From the NCBI RefSeq assembly GCF_964340395.1, contig NC_135564.1:1868501-1932500 (forward strand): 64,000 nucleotides of DNA, written 5' to 3'. The notes beneath the pieces were generated by a model that saw nothing but the letters and a program-made list of their open reading frames with translations, had not been told where the DNA came from and ran no database searches. Source of the stretch: Glandiceps talaboti. Taxonomy: Eukaryota; Hemichordata; Enteropneusta; Spengelidae. The translations under genes and the position numbers were made by a program. Below, in pieces: positions 13,205 to 25,590 of the stretch (the stretch's first letter is position 1; each line of letters starts with the position of its first letter).

Positions 13205-13380
13205 GTATGTCTTTGGGCCTGGTTGTGGAGGGTATGGTATACCTTGCTTGGACATGGTGGTTGTGGAGGGTATGGTACACCTGGCTTGGACATGGTGGTT
13301 GTGGAGTGTATGATATACCTGGCTTGGACATGGTGGCTGTGGAGTGTATGGTACACCTGGCTTGGACATGGTGGTTGTCA
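13205..13380. repeat. 38-bp minisatellite
   Basis: About four copies of a 38-bp unit (CTGGCTTGGACATGGTGGTT, then GTGGAGTGTATGRTACAC) starting at 13243, 13281, 13319 and 13357, with a partial copy before. Overlapping frames on both strands are repeat artefacts. Confidence 0.9.
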
Positions 13381-14343
13381 ACTAATGTACCTGCTGGGTA
13401 TGGATATCCCTAAAAGTGCAGCAGAACCACAAATCCAAACCAGGTTTTTTTTCTATATTCTCTAATTCTCTACTTACAGTTTTAAAATGAACAAAATCAA
13501 CAAGGTATAAATTCCAATAGGTCAATTGAAATACTATATGGATAAAGAGTGTAAATTGACAGAAATGATCGTCAACTTTATTTACATGCATGACTATTTT
13601 CTAGCACTCACAATCTCTGCAAGAATATCATGAACTACCTACCTACATCATTCAGAAAACTACAATAATTTATGATTGCTACATATCAAATTTATACCAA
13701 ACAGAAATTCAAAAGTAAGTCGATACTGCTAAAACAGTCAAGGGGAAGGTATTCTGTACTTTTCACCGAAATATACATGAATGTACTTCAAAACAAAGCC
13801 ATTTATCTAGGTGCACATCAAAATAACAATTGTTTGATAATTTTCAAATTATACTCATCCTTAAAGAGTGTCCATGTGATTCAGTTTTTAGAATCAACAT
13901 TTCAGAAAGTGGAAACTTAATCAAAGGTTTTGATAAGTAGTTTTGATAACTAGATAGTCTTGTAAAACATAGAACGTCTCTAATATAGTATTGTTCTTTA
14001 ATACACAACCAAGTTACTTTTGTTCATGTCTACGTTTCGGCAATGTGACTGTTGTCTTCCTCAGGACAAACTGATGATAATTATTAAAAGTTTAAACCTT
14101 ATGAACCTGTATTACTGAGACAGATAACATCATTGTACACATGATAGAGTATTTCTAGTGTGTGTCAAAACAAAAGTGAATTATTATGTATTTCAAATAT
14201 ACAGTCATTACCAGTGGTCAATCATAACACAATAATCTTTGTCGAAAGAATAGCACTAGAGGAATTGTTGATGTTAATCCTTTTTTGTTCAATTCTTCAA
14301 AAGTTTTACAATAATGTTTAAATAGGCTAAATAGATTTAAATA

Positions 14344-14516
14344 GGTGTGACTAAACTTGTGTTAGTGCTAGAAATTCTCCCTAAAACTAAAATGGGTGTG
14401 CAACTAAAATGACTGAGCAAGTGATTGCCATTCTGTCTAAAACTAAAGTGACTGTGTCAGTATTAGAAGTTCTAGCTAAAACTAAAGTGACTGAATCAGC
14501 GCTAAAAGTTCTGGTT
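14344..14516. repeat. Tandem duplication of the UBXN6 stop-codon region
   Basis: About four diverged copies of a unit near 40-50 bp. The copy at 14476-14516 is the end of UBXN6 exon 10 (coding for ELLALIQSL and the stop). The next copies carry CTAAAACTAAAGTGACTGTG and TAGAAGTTCT, clearly the same sequence duplicated into the 3' UTR. Confidence 0.75.
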
Positions 14517-16976
14517 TTAGATATTGGTTTTGTTGTACACTGCCTTGGGCAGCTGCTATGTCACCCATCACTGATTGGTCCCAGGAGAAATTAACAACAG
14601 CTGCTGGTACCTGTAAAGTAAGAACAATAACAAACATTAAAATCTCTTCAAATAAAAAGTTGACATATATGTTTCCTTTGATACAACACACAGTATAACA
14701 TTTTACAATACGTCAATTCCAAGATTGGTAGAGAATTTTGTACGTACAATAACAAACTTTTTACACTTTGTGCATCTTTTTCCAAAATATTTTAGACAAT
14801 TTGAAGTGAAAACTTATTTCCTCACTAAATGTGGAAAGATATCCTCAAAATACGATATAATTCTTACGGAATTGATAACAATAACCAATCACATGTCGTC
14901 CCCATCTTGGGTCAAGTCAGGTCAGGTCAATCCCCAAGCTGCCCCTGCTCCATGAGGAGGGTCGACTTGGGCACCCCGAGTGTGACGTGATGTAGTAATC
15001 GAACGCAACTTTCAAAGACTTTCTGTATGGTACTACTTACCAACTGTGATGTAACTAACATGGCATCTTCATCTGTTAATTTCTGTCCAGTTGACGTACA
15101 TAGTACAAATGGCATCCAATCATTTTCTAGGTTTTTTCTCACAAACTCTATTAAAGCAGACACTTTTTCCCTGACTCTAAAAACACCTACAATCAAAGTA
15201 GAGATAAAGTAAACGACTAAAAGCTATAATGTGGAAGATTTCAGATTGTAAAATATCCTTTTGTAAATACTAAAATTGAACTACTGCACCATTTTCTGAA
15301 GATATAAACTAACAGCGACTTAGTCAAAGCCAATGTCAAATAATACAAATTCAGTAAACTGAGAGATTATCCAATTCTGATAAGGATTACCAGGAATAAT
15401 CCCACCTGGAAATCTGACCTTAAGAGAAGTATACATGTCAAAGTTGACAGGTCAAAGTTTGGAGGTTATCAATTTTATTTGATACCAAACTTGTATAAAT
15501 GGTACTACCTGGAAATCTGACATTAAGAAGAGTATACAAAGTCAAAGTTGAAAGGTCAAAGTTCAGAGGTTCACTTGTTTGATTCTTACCTTGTAAAAGA
15601 ATACCATCTGGAAATTTGAGTATAGATGTCAAAGTTGAAAGGTCAAAGTTCAGAGGTTCTCTATTCACTTGTTTGATTCTTACCTTGTAAAAGAATACCA
15701 TCTGGAAATCTGACCCTAAGGAGAGTATAGTTATATTTCCGGATTTCTTTCAGTTCCTCTCTTTCTCTCATTGCTTTTGTTCTCAGCTGAGCAAATCTTT
15801 CTACGGTGTCTGTCCTGAAATAAAAAAGAATTTTGAGTTACTTTGGCAGATTAAAGTATAATATAAGACACACTATATGAATAAATGGTGAATAATTGAT
15901 AAATTCTATCAGTTCTTGTATTATAATTACAGCAGCATACACATAGACACAGACACAGACAGACATGCAGACACACACACACACAGATATACACACACAT
16001 ACACAGACAGACGGATACATACACAGACACATACACATGCATACGAGTGGCCTAACAGGGCAGACAGATAGACCCACACGGACACAAACGCATCCATATA
16101 GACACACATATGACAAAAAACCCTTAGGTCATGAGTATTTTCCAACTGATATGAAGAAAAGTATTGGAGAATAACATAATTATACCAGCACCATAATATC
16201 AAAGAAAAATCAACGAAAGTAATGGTAATTTTGAATGTTTTGTTTTGTTTGAATACAGCAGAATGCATAGTCATGATATACATGTGTTGTCATGACATAG
16301 AATGACCAGGGTATACATTCCATATTTTTTGTTTAACTTGGCTTGTGCATGGTGTTATGTGTGAAGTATCATGTACAAAGATAACAAAGACACTGTCATA
16401 CTACATGTAAAGGGTTCCCTTGCATTAAAACATTGTGTTAATTTCTCTCATATCAAGACACTGCTGTAAGTTTATCTTGCATCAATTTACCTTGACTGCT
16501 GTTCTCTCTTAATTTCTTCTGATGTCAAATTATAAAATTCATCAGGGAGATGAAATTTACTTGCATTGCTAGAAGCTTTGAAAACTTGTAGATTCCTGTC
16601 AAGTTTGACTTGAATTGGTTCTGTAGATAATAAGGTCTCTTTGATTGCACTTAGTCTGTCTGTGTCTGTAGCATATTCTTCACTCAATACAAAGAACTCA
16701 GCTTCACTCTCTGAGAATGGAAAAAACCCATTAGTCTACATGAGATGTTCTATAAACTCCCAATGTGACTACTAGTATTATGTATCATATTTTTATATTT
16801 TGAACAGTATTTGTCAAGATTTCGTTGCTCTTGCTCGCTTTACAAATTGAAAGAGGCACAACAACATTCCTGCAGACCAAGGATTTGTAAATACTGCATT
16901 GAACATGGTTTGTACTGTATTGAGGACAAGTATCATTCTTATCTTCTGTAAGGGAAGCTTATGTTTTAGTGATGTT

Positions 16977-17043
<67 letters not shown>

Positions 17044-20000
17044 GTCATAATTTTCTCAAAAACAACTGTCTGTCTGTGTCATAATTTTCTCAAAAACAAC
17101 TGTCTGTCTGTGTCATAATTTTCTCAAAAACAACTGTCTCTGTCTGTCTGTATGTCTGTGTCATAATTTTCTCAAAAACAACTGTCTGTCTGTCTGTCTG
17201 TCTGTCTGTGTCATCATTTTCTCAAAAACAACTGGCTCAATTTAAATGAAATTCGGTATATGTATTCTTTAGGGTAATGGCTAGAACTGATTACTTTTTC
17301 ATAAATATTACATGAATATTAATTAGGAATTTGCATAATTAACAATTTGGTAATTTGGCCATATTTTATGTCTTGGTCTGCTGTAACTATGAAATTTGTA
17401 ATTCTGATGAGGATCATAAACCACGACAAATCAACAGCTGAATGCTCAAAACATGAACTGCTGTGAGTTATAACCTTTGTAATTCATTATACCAGAGTTC
17501 AAACTTAACTTTTTTCTTTGGTAGTCCTAGTGGGCTACAATTTCAAAAATTGGTAGCCCAAGGATTGTGACCTGTAGTCCCATATTCCTGAACTGAAAAC
17601 AGATTTCCTCTATTGGAAAAATGTGTGTTATTAAAATATTTCCATGTCCATAAATCTTCCATCCTCATCACAGAATCAGTGGTAGCCTGAGTGGGCTACC
17701 AGCTGCAAATTATGGTAGCCCCATGACAAGAATTTGTAGTCTGTGGGTATGGGACTACTGTTAATTTTGAACCCTGATTATACTGTACTAAACATCATCG
17801 ATTTCACATTTGTTTGCCAACAATTTACATTGAGTTGACATGTGATTATGAAATCTGTCTTACCCTGATGAGGTAACATTTGTCTAGTAAAGCCAACACT
17901 TTGTAAAAACTCTTCGGTGCCTTCTAAAGATGCTACTCTCTCCTGGAAGGCTTTGTTCTGTATTCGTACTTTTCTAAATTTTTCATCTTGAGGATTGCCT
18001 ATGATATTGTCCAGATATCTGAAAAGGAGAAGGAGTGTTGAATCACATTGACTTTTTCATCTTTTTTTTGTATTTAATAACATTTTTATTTGGCTTATTA
18101 CAAAAATAAAAAAGATACATCTCTCTTTCATAAATAGAAATTTCACAGAAACTTTTCTCATTAAATTTATCAATTTCAAAAACTCTCCATTTCTTAGTAT
18201 GTGCATTTACTCTACCTTCTTTTCTGACTACAATATGGAGCTCTACACTCAGAATACTCCATTTTTTGTATGTCATCAAATTTTTTTTTTTTGAACTTTA
18301 AAATATAAATATAACGCTTAGCAACAAGAATAACAAAATTTGATATTAATGACAATTGTTCATCACCTAGGATGATTTGTTTTACATTTGGAATATTTCT
18401 AAGTCCTGTTTTCCTTCTCCAAAACAGAATCAGATTGACTTTGTATACATCAACAAAGTTTCTATTTGTCATTCAAAGATGATTTACAAAAAGAGTGACT
18501 TTCTAAACAGTGTAAAACTTCAGTTTCAGCACACTCAAGGAATTGCATTTGACACTGCCTTGAATTGCTTGTTATTTCACTTACTTGCAAATTGTTTCCC
18601 GTCCAACTTTCACTTTGTCTTTGTCTTTATTCAGTGTATGTATCATTGCACTTGTAGCTTCAATGGGATCTTCTGCTAGTTTCTACCAATGGGGAAAAAG
18701 ATACAATAAATACCCAAATGTACCAGGAATGTTTTCAAATGTTATCAGTTTAAAATCAAATATGCTGTACATCACTATTCAGAGGTTGTCTAATAAGCAA
18801 TGTGTACAGGAGGGGAGCTTTTGGGGTCCCATCTATACATGTATAAGATCTTCGGGACAATTGCACACTGTCACACAAGCTCAATAAACGAACTTCGTTC
18901 ATTTAGGGAGGGAGAGGGTCTGGCATCAATGCAATTGCTGAACTTCATTTTTGCATTTTTAACCAAATTTAAAAAACTTTCATGCCTTTACTGATAACAG
19001 GTTCTGTATTTACTACTGAGATGTTGATAAGTTGATTGAAATTTATTGCTAATGTGATAAACAGTGCTGGGTTTCTGGTTAGTGTTTTATTGTATTTACC
19101 ATGTTTTTAAATTGATCATAGTGATGTGACTGCTACAATTTTGCCTATGGTAATACACCATATATAAAAGTGTTGATGTCACACTTTTGAATGTTCCTTT
19201 AGGGGGAGGGTTTGTTTTGGCCTAAATGAACAAAGTTCGTTTATTGAGTTTGAGCGACATTGTGCGATCGTCCCAAGTTCTGACCATAATGTTGAATTTA
19301 CATGACATTAGGGACCAACACCCTGTGGACAGTTTGAGATACTCACTGTAATTATGGGATATCTTTTTTAAGCACCCCTCATTATTAGCTAGACTTCAAA
19401 AGCATGGTATTCCAAAGCACATGCCTGTGAATCTGACCACTGCCAGGCTTTCACTTAACCATATTTTCCATGTATTCCTAATTGCAATGAAATGATAGCA
19501 CTATACATAGAGTTTGCACTTACTTCATCTAATGTATGCTGCATATAAAGATGTAAGTACCTACTGTGCAATACATCAACAAACCTAAACTCGATACATC
19601 AAAAGAGTGATTTGGGTGTGTGGTATCTCATACAGACTACCACTCTCCATCAAAAATCTGTGACAACTTTGAGGTTTCAAGCTACTTACCATCAGAAGAC
19701 ACTCACGGATGTGAGATTCTATTTCAGATTTTGGTACACATTTAGGACTGAGTGTACAATAGAATAGAACTCTCTGTACTGATAGTATAGGTGCACTATC
19801 TAGTTTCACTTCCTCAGGTCCAGACTGTAATACAAATAACAAGTCTTTGTAGAACACACAGCCCCCTCAAATACTTCTATGTGATATGATTTAAAAAGAA
19901 ATTCATGGTAACAAATAAATTCTAAAATGAAGAAGGTTAACGTCAAGATCAAAGGTCAAGATCTCAAAAGAGATTGCAGACCTAATAATATAGGGATAGA

Positions 20001-22057
20001 CACTTGAGTGGAGTCTCCATGTATTAAAGTTGTTGAGTTATGCAGTAAATCATGATTATTCATTACAAATATGGCCATCATTCATTTAAAAGTTATGTGA
20101 GCACCAAAAGTAATTCATTTATTCTAGATTTCTCTTCTTCTCTTGTTCGGTATTATCTTTAGGCTTTAGACATTATGCATAGATGTTTCATGGGTCTCAG
20201 CAAACGTGATCATTCATAAGAGGCATACTGAAATATTTCATGATTCCTAAGTGCTTATATCCATCAGATAAATAGTCATGAATATTCAGTGTGTATCTAA
20301 TAAGTATTCATGTCTGTTAAGACCCATGATGCAATGGTGCACCACTGAAAGAACAATGGAGATGAAAAAGAGTTTCAATTTGGTGTTCCTTGGCAACTGA
20401 GCAAATATTATGTAATGTGAAATCATGAAACGACTCTCCAGAACCCAAAGTTTACGACAATAATTTCCTGGAGTGGTGTTTCGAACACTGAGACAATTAA
20501 CATAACACACACTGACTGGATGACAACTGTGACATAATATTATGTCTTCTTGATAGTGAAAGAATAAAGGTTATTCTTTAATAGGTACACATGTGACATC
20601 AACTCACCAACTGTCTGTTATACTGAGATGCTGCCTCGGCTGCCTTCTTTTCTTGTTCCATTTCACGTTTCACTGTCATGAAAACATAATAAACCGATAA
20701 TAATTGAAAACTTGACTGAATGATTCAATGTTGTGTACAACAGCACCCCTGGCAGCTTATGATCAACAGGAGTGCCGACAATGATAATTTGTTTGGTCTG
20801 TGTTAACCTGATACAACAACACTAAAGGAAACATTCTGAAAACTGTACGAACAATACTCAAACAAAATGACATCAGTACAGAAGAGCTCCTTGCCAAGTG
20901 AGTGCAGGTGTGGCATACTCGGGGGATTTAAACAGGTGCTTGTGGTGTTCTCTGTGGCTCTCAGTGGTGGCTCTCAGTGCAAGCAATCACTGGTACATTA
21001 TGTAATGTTTTCAGTATTATACTGCAGTACAAATACCAGTGGTATGTATGTGTGTATCAGTGTAGGTAATCATTAGTACATATGTAATGTTTTCAGTATT
21101 ATGCTGCAGTACAAATACCAGTGGTATGTATGTGTGTATCAGTGCAGGTAAATCATTAGTACATATGTATAATAATAATACAAAGGACTGTTGAACACAC
21201 CTTCATGTTCACAGGTCACAGCTATACAATGTTAATAAACTATTTCTGTCCAGTAAATATGTTGATTATGTATTGACAAAATGACATCAGATTTCTTACC
21301 TTGCAATTGTACAGATTTATGTGAAGTACCAAGAGCACTATCTGGTCTGGTGTCCATTCTAGCCAAGGCAGCTTCACCAGCTCTTTGAGAATCTTGAGTT
21401 GGTCTGGATCTCGCAGCTCCACCTGAAGCCTGGTTGGAAGTTGAAGCAGCTGTAGATCTGTGTCAGATTACAAATATAATTGAATATTTATTATTTGATT
21501 ATTATTCAGTGCTGACAGCCTGTGGGTGGCAGCATACATATGTATACCTTAGAGAGTTCACTTCAGTTGCTATGGAGCCAATAGACTGTAAAATATATTG
21601 CCGAGAGCATCCTTATCATCTCTCCCCATTTTGTGGAAAGGATGAGAAGAGCGCCCTCAATGATTCATCTTTCAGTCTATGGTGACAGTAGCTAGGATCA
21701 CATGATCACAAAGACAGCAGGTACTGTACATGCATTTTATTTTTTGGCAAAAATATTTCAGATAAGGACACTACATCAGACTATTAAACTCACCCATCAT
21801 AATCAGAAACAGGCAATCTGGCAGTTCATGTGTGTTTGTGTATATGTTAGGGTCTGTGCTTATAATCAACTCTTTGCTATAACATACACCCCAAGTGTGT
21901 CTCATGAGAACATGTTCTGTTATATAAATTTACAGTGAGTTGGTTTAACCGGAAGTACTGTCCTATCTATCTAAAGGTGAGTATCCCACAGATAAAATCA
22001 ATGTGTTCTTCACACACTGGTGGTGATGACCAGTGTGCCTTATAATGATAGTCAAAT

Positions 22058-22097
<40 letters not shown>

Positions 22098-23609
22098 GAG
22101 TCAAAATGAGAAACACTGGGATTTCTTGTGAGTCACCACATAGAAAGAGATAGGGGAACACAAAAGTTTGGTGCATCACTAGAAATTGTGTGTCAGTGGT
22201 GCATTTATGAGTGGAAGTGTAAATTGTAACGATATCGTATAGGAGCAAGACTAGTGGTGCATCAAACTGGCTTAAAAGGGCACACTGGTGATGACTACTG
22301 GTAGCAACTGGATCTATACCTCCACTTATATTATCCTGGTAAGTGTAACAGTAGCTATTTCAAATCATTAAAGTAGTTGGTAAATCATTTGGAGAATTGA
22401 TTGGTCACAAGGAGAAACTGTGACACATAACACCAGATAATTCAATTATCTCGATAAAGTCATTATATGTAAACATACATATTTAAATGTCACAATTAAG
22501 TATTACATGGATTCCAATTTCTGCATACTGATATCCTAATGATGCCCTTGGTATACTTTTGGCAAACTTAAAATGTTGCTGGTAAAAAAAAATTACTGAT
22601 CTACAATGTCCATGATGTGGATTCCCCATATGTATACCCTGTATAGTTTGGACAAACATTTGAAATTCACAGGAACTATACTTGTTGTATTTTGGTGAGA
22701 TTTCCAGCTGCTGAATGTAGCATAGTCTGGATGCCAATGTTTTATTTCGATGGAGGATAGCACTAGACTACATATTGGATGAATGGATGGTGGATTTAAT
22801 CTCCCCTCCACTGTCTATGATTTAATAGGCTAAACAGATGTGTCTAATCCCGTGACTCACAGTCATTACTGTATTACACATTCTGTACACAAACAATTTA
22901 ATATGCAATATGCAACAAAAAAATCTACACACCACAAATTTACCAAAAAACATTATATCAATATCAATAACATGATACACATATTTAGATGACATTAACA
23001 AAAATATCACTGTTCCATAGAATGATCTAAAGGATGGCGATTATGTTGTTGATTATGGAAATGATGACAGTCCAATGTGATATGACAACTATAGACTATA
23101 CTATTATTGTTCAGTGTGGTATTTACAATATTTTAAAGACGGTTGCCCTCTTATTTGTTTTGCAAAAGTCCTGTTTAATTTACCCGTCCATAACGTCGGG
23201 ATAGAAAATATTTCTCCGACGAAAAGAAAATATCATGTACTGATGGTGTTGACAGATTAATACATAGAGTGTGGTAAATTGCTCTTGCCTCCCAATAACA
23301 ACATCACTGTTTAAGTGCTCGACTATTAAGATAGTATCTATTACATTTGACTGGATTGTATAAGTATAACCAGCCTGAATATACAGGTGCAATGGATATG
23401 ATGATTGTATGAATATTAAAGACAATATTAAACAATGTTACGCTTTTCTAGATCCTTTCAGTTATATTATAAATATGTTTAGCTCAATGTCAATGTGTAT
23501 CGACGTTGCGGGTTACGTACTTGGATGATGTGTCTTCGGACAAGGAGTGACCAGTCCCAGCTTTCTTGAACTTGAAGTCCATCTTTTTCTTTTCAAAGAA
23601 CTTCTTCAT
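14482..23609 (-). CDS. UBXN6: UBX domain protein 6 (UBXD1), p97/VCP cofactor, complete
   Basis: UBXN6 binds the AAA ATPase p97/VCP and acts in endolysosomal sorting, autophagy of damaged lysosomes and ER-associated degradation. Ten exons join in phase: 23609-23521, 21457-21300, 20672-20608, 19824-19690, 18682-18585, 18018-17864, 16710-16491, 15814-15684, 15186-15041 and 14610-14482. The product is 441 aa, the length I recall for the human protein. The N-terminus (MKKFFEKKKMDFKFKKAG) carries the conserved VCP-interacting start. Exons 4-6 encode the PUB domain (KVKVGRETICK, YLDNIIGNP, NKAFQERVASLEGTEEFL). Exons 7-10 encode the linker (LTSEEIKREQ) and the UBX fold (KYNYTLLRVRFPDGILLQG to the C-terminal KPELLALIQSL). 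Introns hold inverted-repeat elements and arrays; the exon 8 donor and the stop-codon region lie within tandem duplications. Confidence 0.95.
15385..15715. repeat. Tandem duplication of the UBXN6 exon 8 / donor junction
   Basis: The real junction is at 15684 (CAAG|GTAAGAATC). Three further copies of the exon end and intron start follow in intron 8, spaced roughly 90-110 bp: near 15600 (an intact CTTACCTTGTAAAAGAATAC block), near 15500 and near 15400 (more diverged). Each also repeats GTCAAAGTTGAAAGGTCAAA. The copy near 15590 keeps a full donor sequence. Confidence 0.85.
15945..16040. repeat. CA/GACA simple repeat
   Basis: Degenerate CACA and CAGA runs in UBXN6 intron 7. Val/Cys-rich reading frames over it are artefacts. 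Confidence 0.9.
16041..16178. mobile_element. Family B inverted-repeat remnant
   Basis: 16121-16178 (CCCTTAGGTCATGAGTATTT onward to AGTATTGGAGAATAACATA) matches the right arm of the family B elements; ACGAGTGGCCTAA near 16044 matches part of the left arm. The space between is occupied by CA/GACA repeat. Confidence 0.5.
16975..17480. repeat. TCTG microsatellite with dispersed-repeat body
   Basis: A TCTG run (about 16977-17043) is followed by five repeats of a phrase containing GTCATAATTTTCTCAAAAAC, each with its own TGTCTG stretch, then a body with ATGAATATTAATTAGGAATT and GCATAATTAAC. The same head-plus-body arrangement recurs at 56461-57240. It lies in UBXN6 intron 6. Confidence 0.75.
18854..19274. 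mobile_element. Inverted-repeat element in UBXN6 intron 4
   Basis: Arms of about 55 bp: 18854-18907 begins GGGACAATTGCACACTGTC and contains CTCAATAAACGAACTTCGTT; 19219-19274 is its diverged complement and ends GCGATCGTCCC. The interior is non-coding. Confidence 0.6.
19928..20060. repeat. Dispersed repeat, family F
   Basis: Contains GTCAAGATCAAAGGTCAAG and GACACTTGAGTGGAGTCTCC followed by AAGTTGTTGAGTTATG; the same order of phrases occurs at 34560-34860. It lies in UBXN6 intron 3. Confidence 0.55.
20985..21165. repeat. About 85-bp direct repeat, two copies, UBXN6 intron 2
   Basis: Two copies of a block with ATGTAATGTTTTCAGTATTA, CTGCAGTACAAATACCAGTG and GTATGTATGTGTGTATCAGTG, from about 20995 and 21078. 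Confidence 0.85.
22030..22288. mobile_element. MITE-like element, family C, UBXN6 intron 1
   Basis: Ends are CCAGTGTGCC and GGCACACTGG, flanked by TGATGA on both sides (22024-22029 and 22289-22294). The interior has a GTT run (about 22060-22096) and AAATGAGAAACACTGGGATT. A second copy is at 31256-31419. Confidence 0.75.
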
Positions 23610-24125
23610 TTTGCTTTACGGAGTTTGTTTCACTTTAAAATAGATAGAAATTCGGAAACATCGCCCAAATGTAATCACTTCCGCAATATGACAGCCATCT
23701 TGAATTTTGGAACCCCTAACTTTCTCTTAAAAAGGACAGTTTTAATGTACCGACGGCCGACATGCTTTAATACATCATGCATGGGGTTTTGAAAGAATCC
23801 AAATGTAAATTGAAAGTATTAACTGTTATTATGAACGACAACAATCCTGAATAATCTGTAAGCGTCTGTACAGAGTAAGTTTTGATAACTTAGGGGACCT
23901 TATTGTGTTTGTGTATGCTTGTGGACCACAGGGGGCTCAGGTGCAATTAGGTTTGTTTACGAAAGCAAATAAAAAAAACAAACCCACAAATAAATAAATA
24001 AACAAAAAACAACCAACTTACACAAACAGACAAACAAATACTGACTCCCAAAATAGTCACAATTGTTGATTCCCCCAATTACTATTTTGGGGGTCTGTGT
24101 TTATTTATTTATTTATTTGTGTGGG
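23610..24125. other. UBXN6 5' flank
   Basis: Presumed promoter and 5' UTR. I see no TATA box at a convincing distance and no other gene. 24105-24122 is a TATT/TTAT simple repeat. Confidence 0.4.
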
Positions 24126-24595
24126 CCAAGTCTCTGGGCTATACTGTCAAACCAGTATGTCAAGTCAGATAGCCAAGTCTCTGGACTATACTGTCATGTC
24201 AGATAGCCAAGCCTGTGGGCTATACTGTCAAGTCAGATAGGCAAGTCTTTGGGCCGGCCATACTGTCAAGTCAGATAGCCAAGTCTCTGGGCTATACTGT
24301 CAAGTCAGATAGCCAAGTCTCTGGACTATACTGTCATGTCAGATAGCCAAGCCTGTGGGCTATACTGTCAAGTCAGATAGGCAAGTCTTTGGGCCGGCCA
24401 TACTGTCAAGTCAGATAGCCAAGTCTCTGGGCCAGCCATACTGTCAAGTCAGATAGGCAAGTCTTTGGGCCGGCCATACTGTCAAGTCAGATAGCCGAGT
24501 CTCTGGGTCGGCCATACTGTCAAGTCAGATAGCCGAGTCTCTGGGCTGGCTATACTGTCAAGTCAGATAGGCAAGTCTTTGGGCTAGATTTCAGC
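24125..24595. repeat. 34-37-bp minisatellite with 140-bp higher-order repeat
   Basis: Units contain CCAAGTCTCTGGGCTATACT and GTCAAGTCAGATAG, with a GGCCGGCCATACTG variant. A block of four units is repeated at a 140-bp shift (CTGGACTATACTG at 24181 and 24321). Confidence 0.92.
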
Positions 24596-24599
24596 AATA

Positions 24600-25590
24600 C
24601 AAACACCAATATGTTTTCTCTTTGAACATAAACATTTTATTTAGGACTTCCAAATTTATGCATTAGGAAAGCAAACACAACTACAGTACTTCCAAATTCA
24701 TTTCATGACTAAAAAAGAAACAAAATCACCAACTAATAAAAGAAAAAATCAAGTGAAATACATAAATGAAAAGATGAATAATTTGAAAGTATACGATGAA
24801 ACATGAATTGTTAGTTATTACTCTTGTATTGCAACAATACAATATAATTTCATTTATTTCCTACGCTTGTTTGGACATTTATCTATCCCTGTATAAATGT
24901 ATATGACTGCAGCTATAAAATTATTCCTGATATCTAGTTGAATTTGGACCCCTGGTCTCTGTGTAAACAAAATGTTAAAAGTGTCTATAGAGGGCGGCCA
25001 TCATTTCAACGTATGGGCTCTAGTCTGATATCAGGAATGAAGTCTCAATCAATATTGCACATGGACTGCTTACACAAACATTGAAGTCAGACAAAATATT
25101 TGTCTTCGATTATCACATAAATCTGGTAAATTTCATAATTTTTCACACAGCTATGTAAGTCCTACAAAGTCCTTGGCTACGTATCAATAACTTCCATGTT
25201 TTTATTTCAATATTTTGGATTGGTCTACAACATTGATAAACCAACTTGACTTCTAATAACAACATATACATGACTAACATTTCACAGATACTTAATTCTA
25301 ATAAACTCTTGGTTACTCTGAGGTCTATGATGCACCTCATATGACTAGTAAATTTGAAACGTGGTCGGTTCTATTTATCTTCCTAAATTTCCATGACAGC
25401 ACAAATATATACATAACTACAAAACTATATAAATAGTCCGCTTGAAAAGTGATAGCATATTATCTAAATTACACATGCTGTGATGAAACATTTAAAAATG
25501 ATGTATTCATAGTACATCCCTATGTAATTAGCTTCAAACTTAACCTGTATGACCACTTCCACTAGGTTTTCTTCATATGCATTCACATGC
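24600..25590. other. No gene recognised
   Basis: AT-rich spacer before the large minisatellite. No exon or RNA gene supported. Confidence 0.45.
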
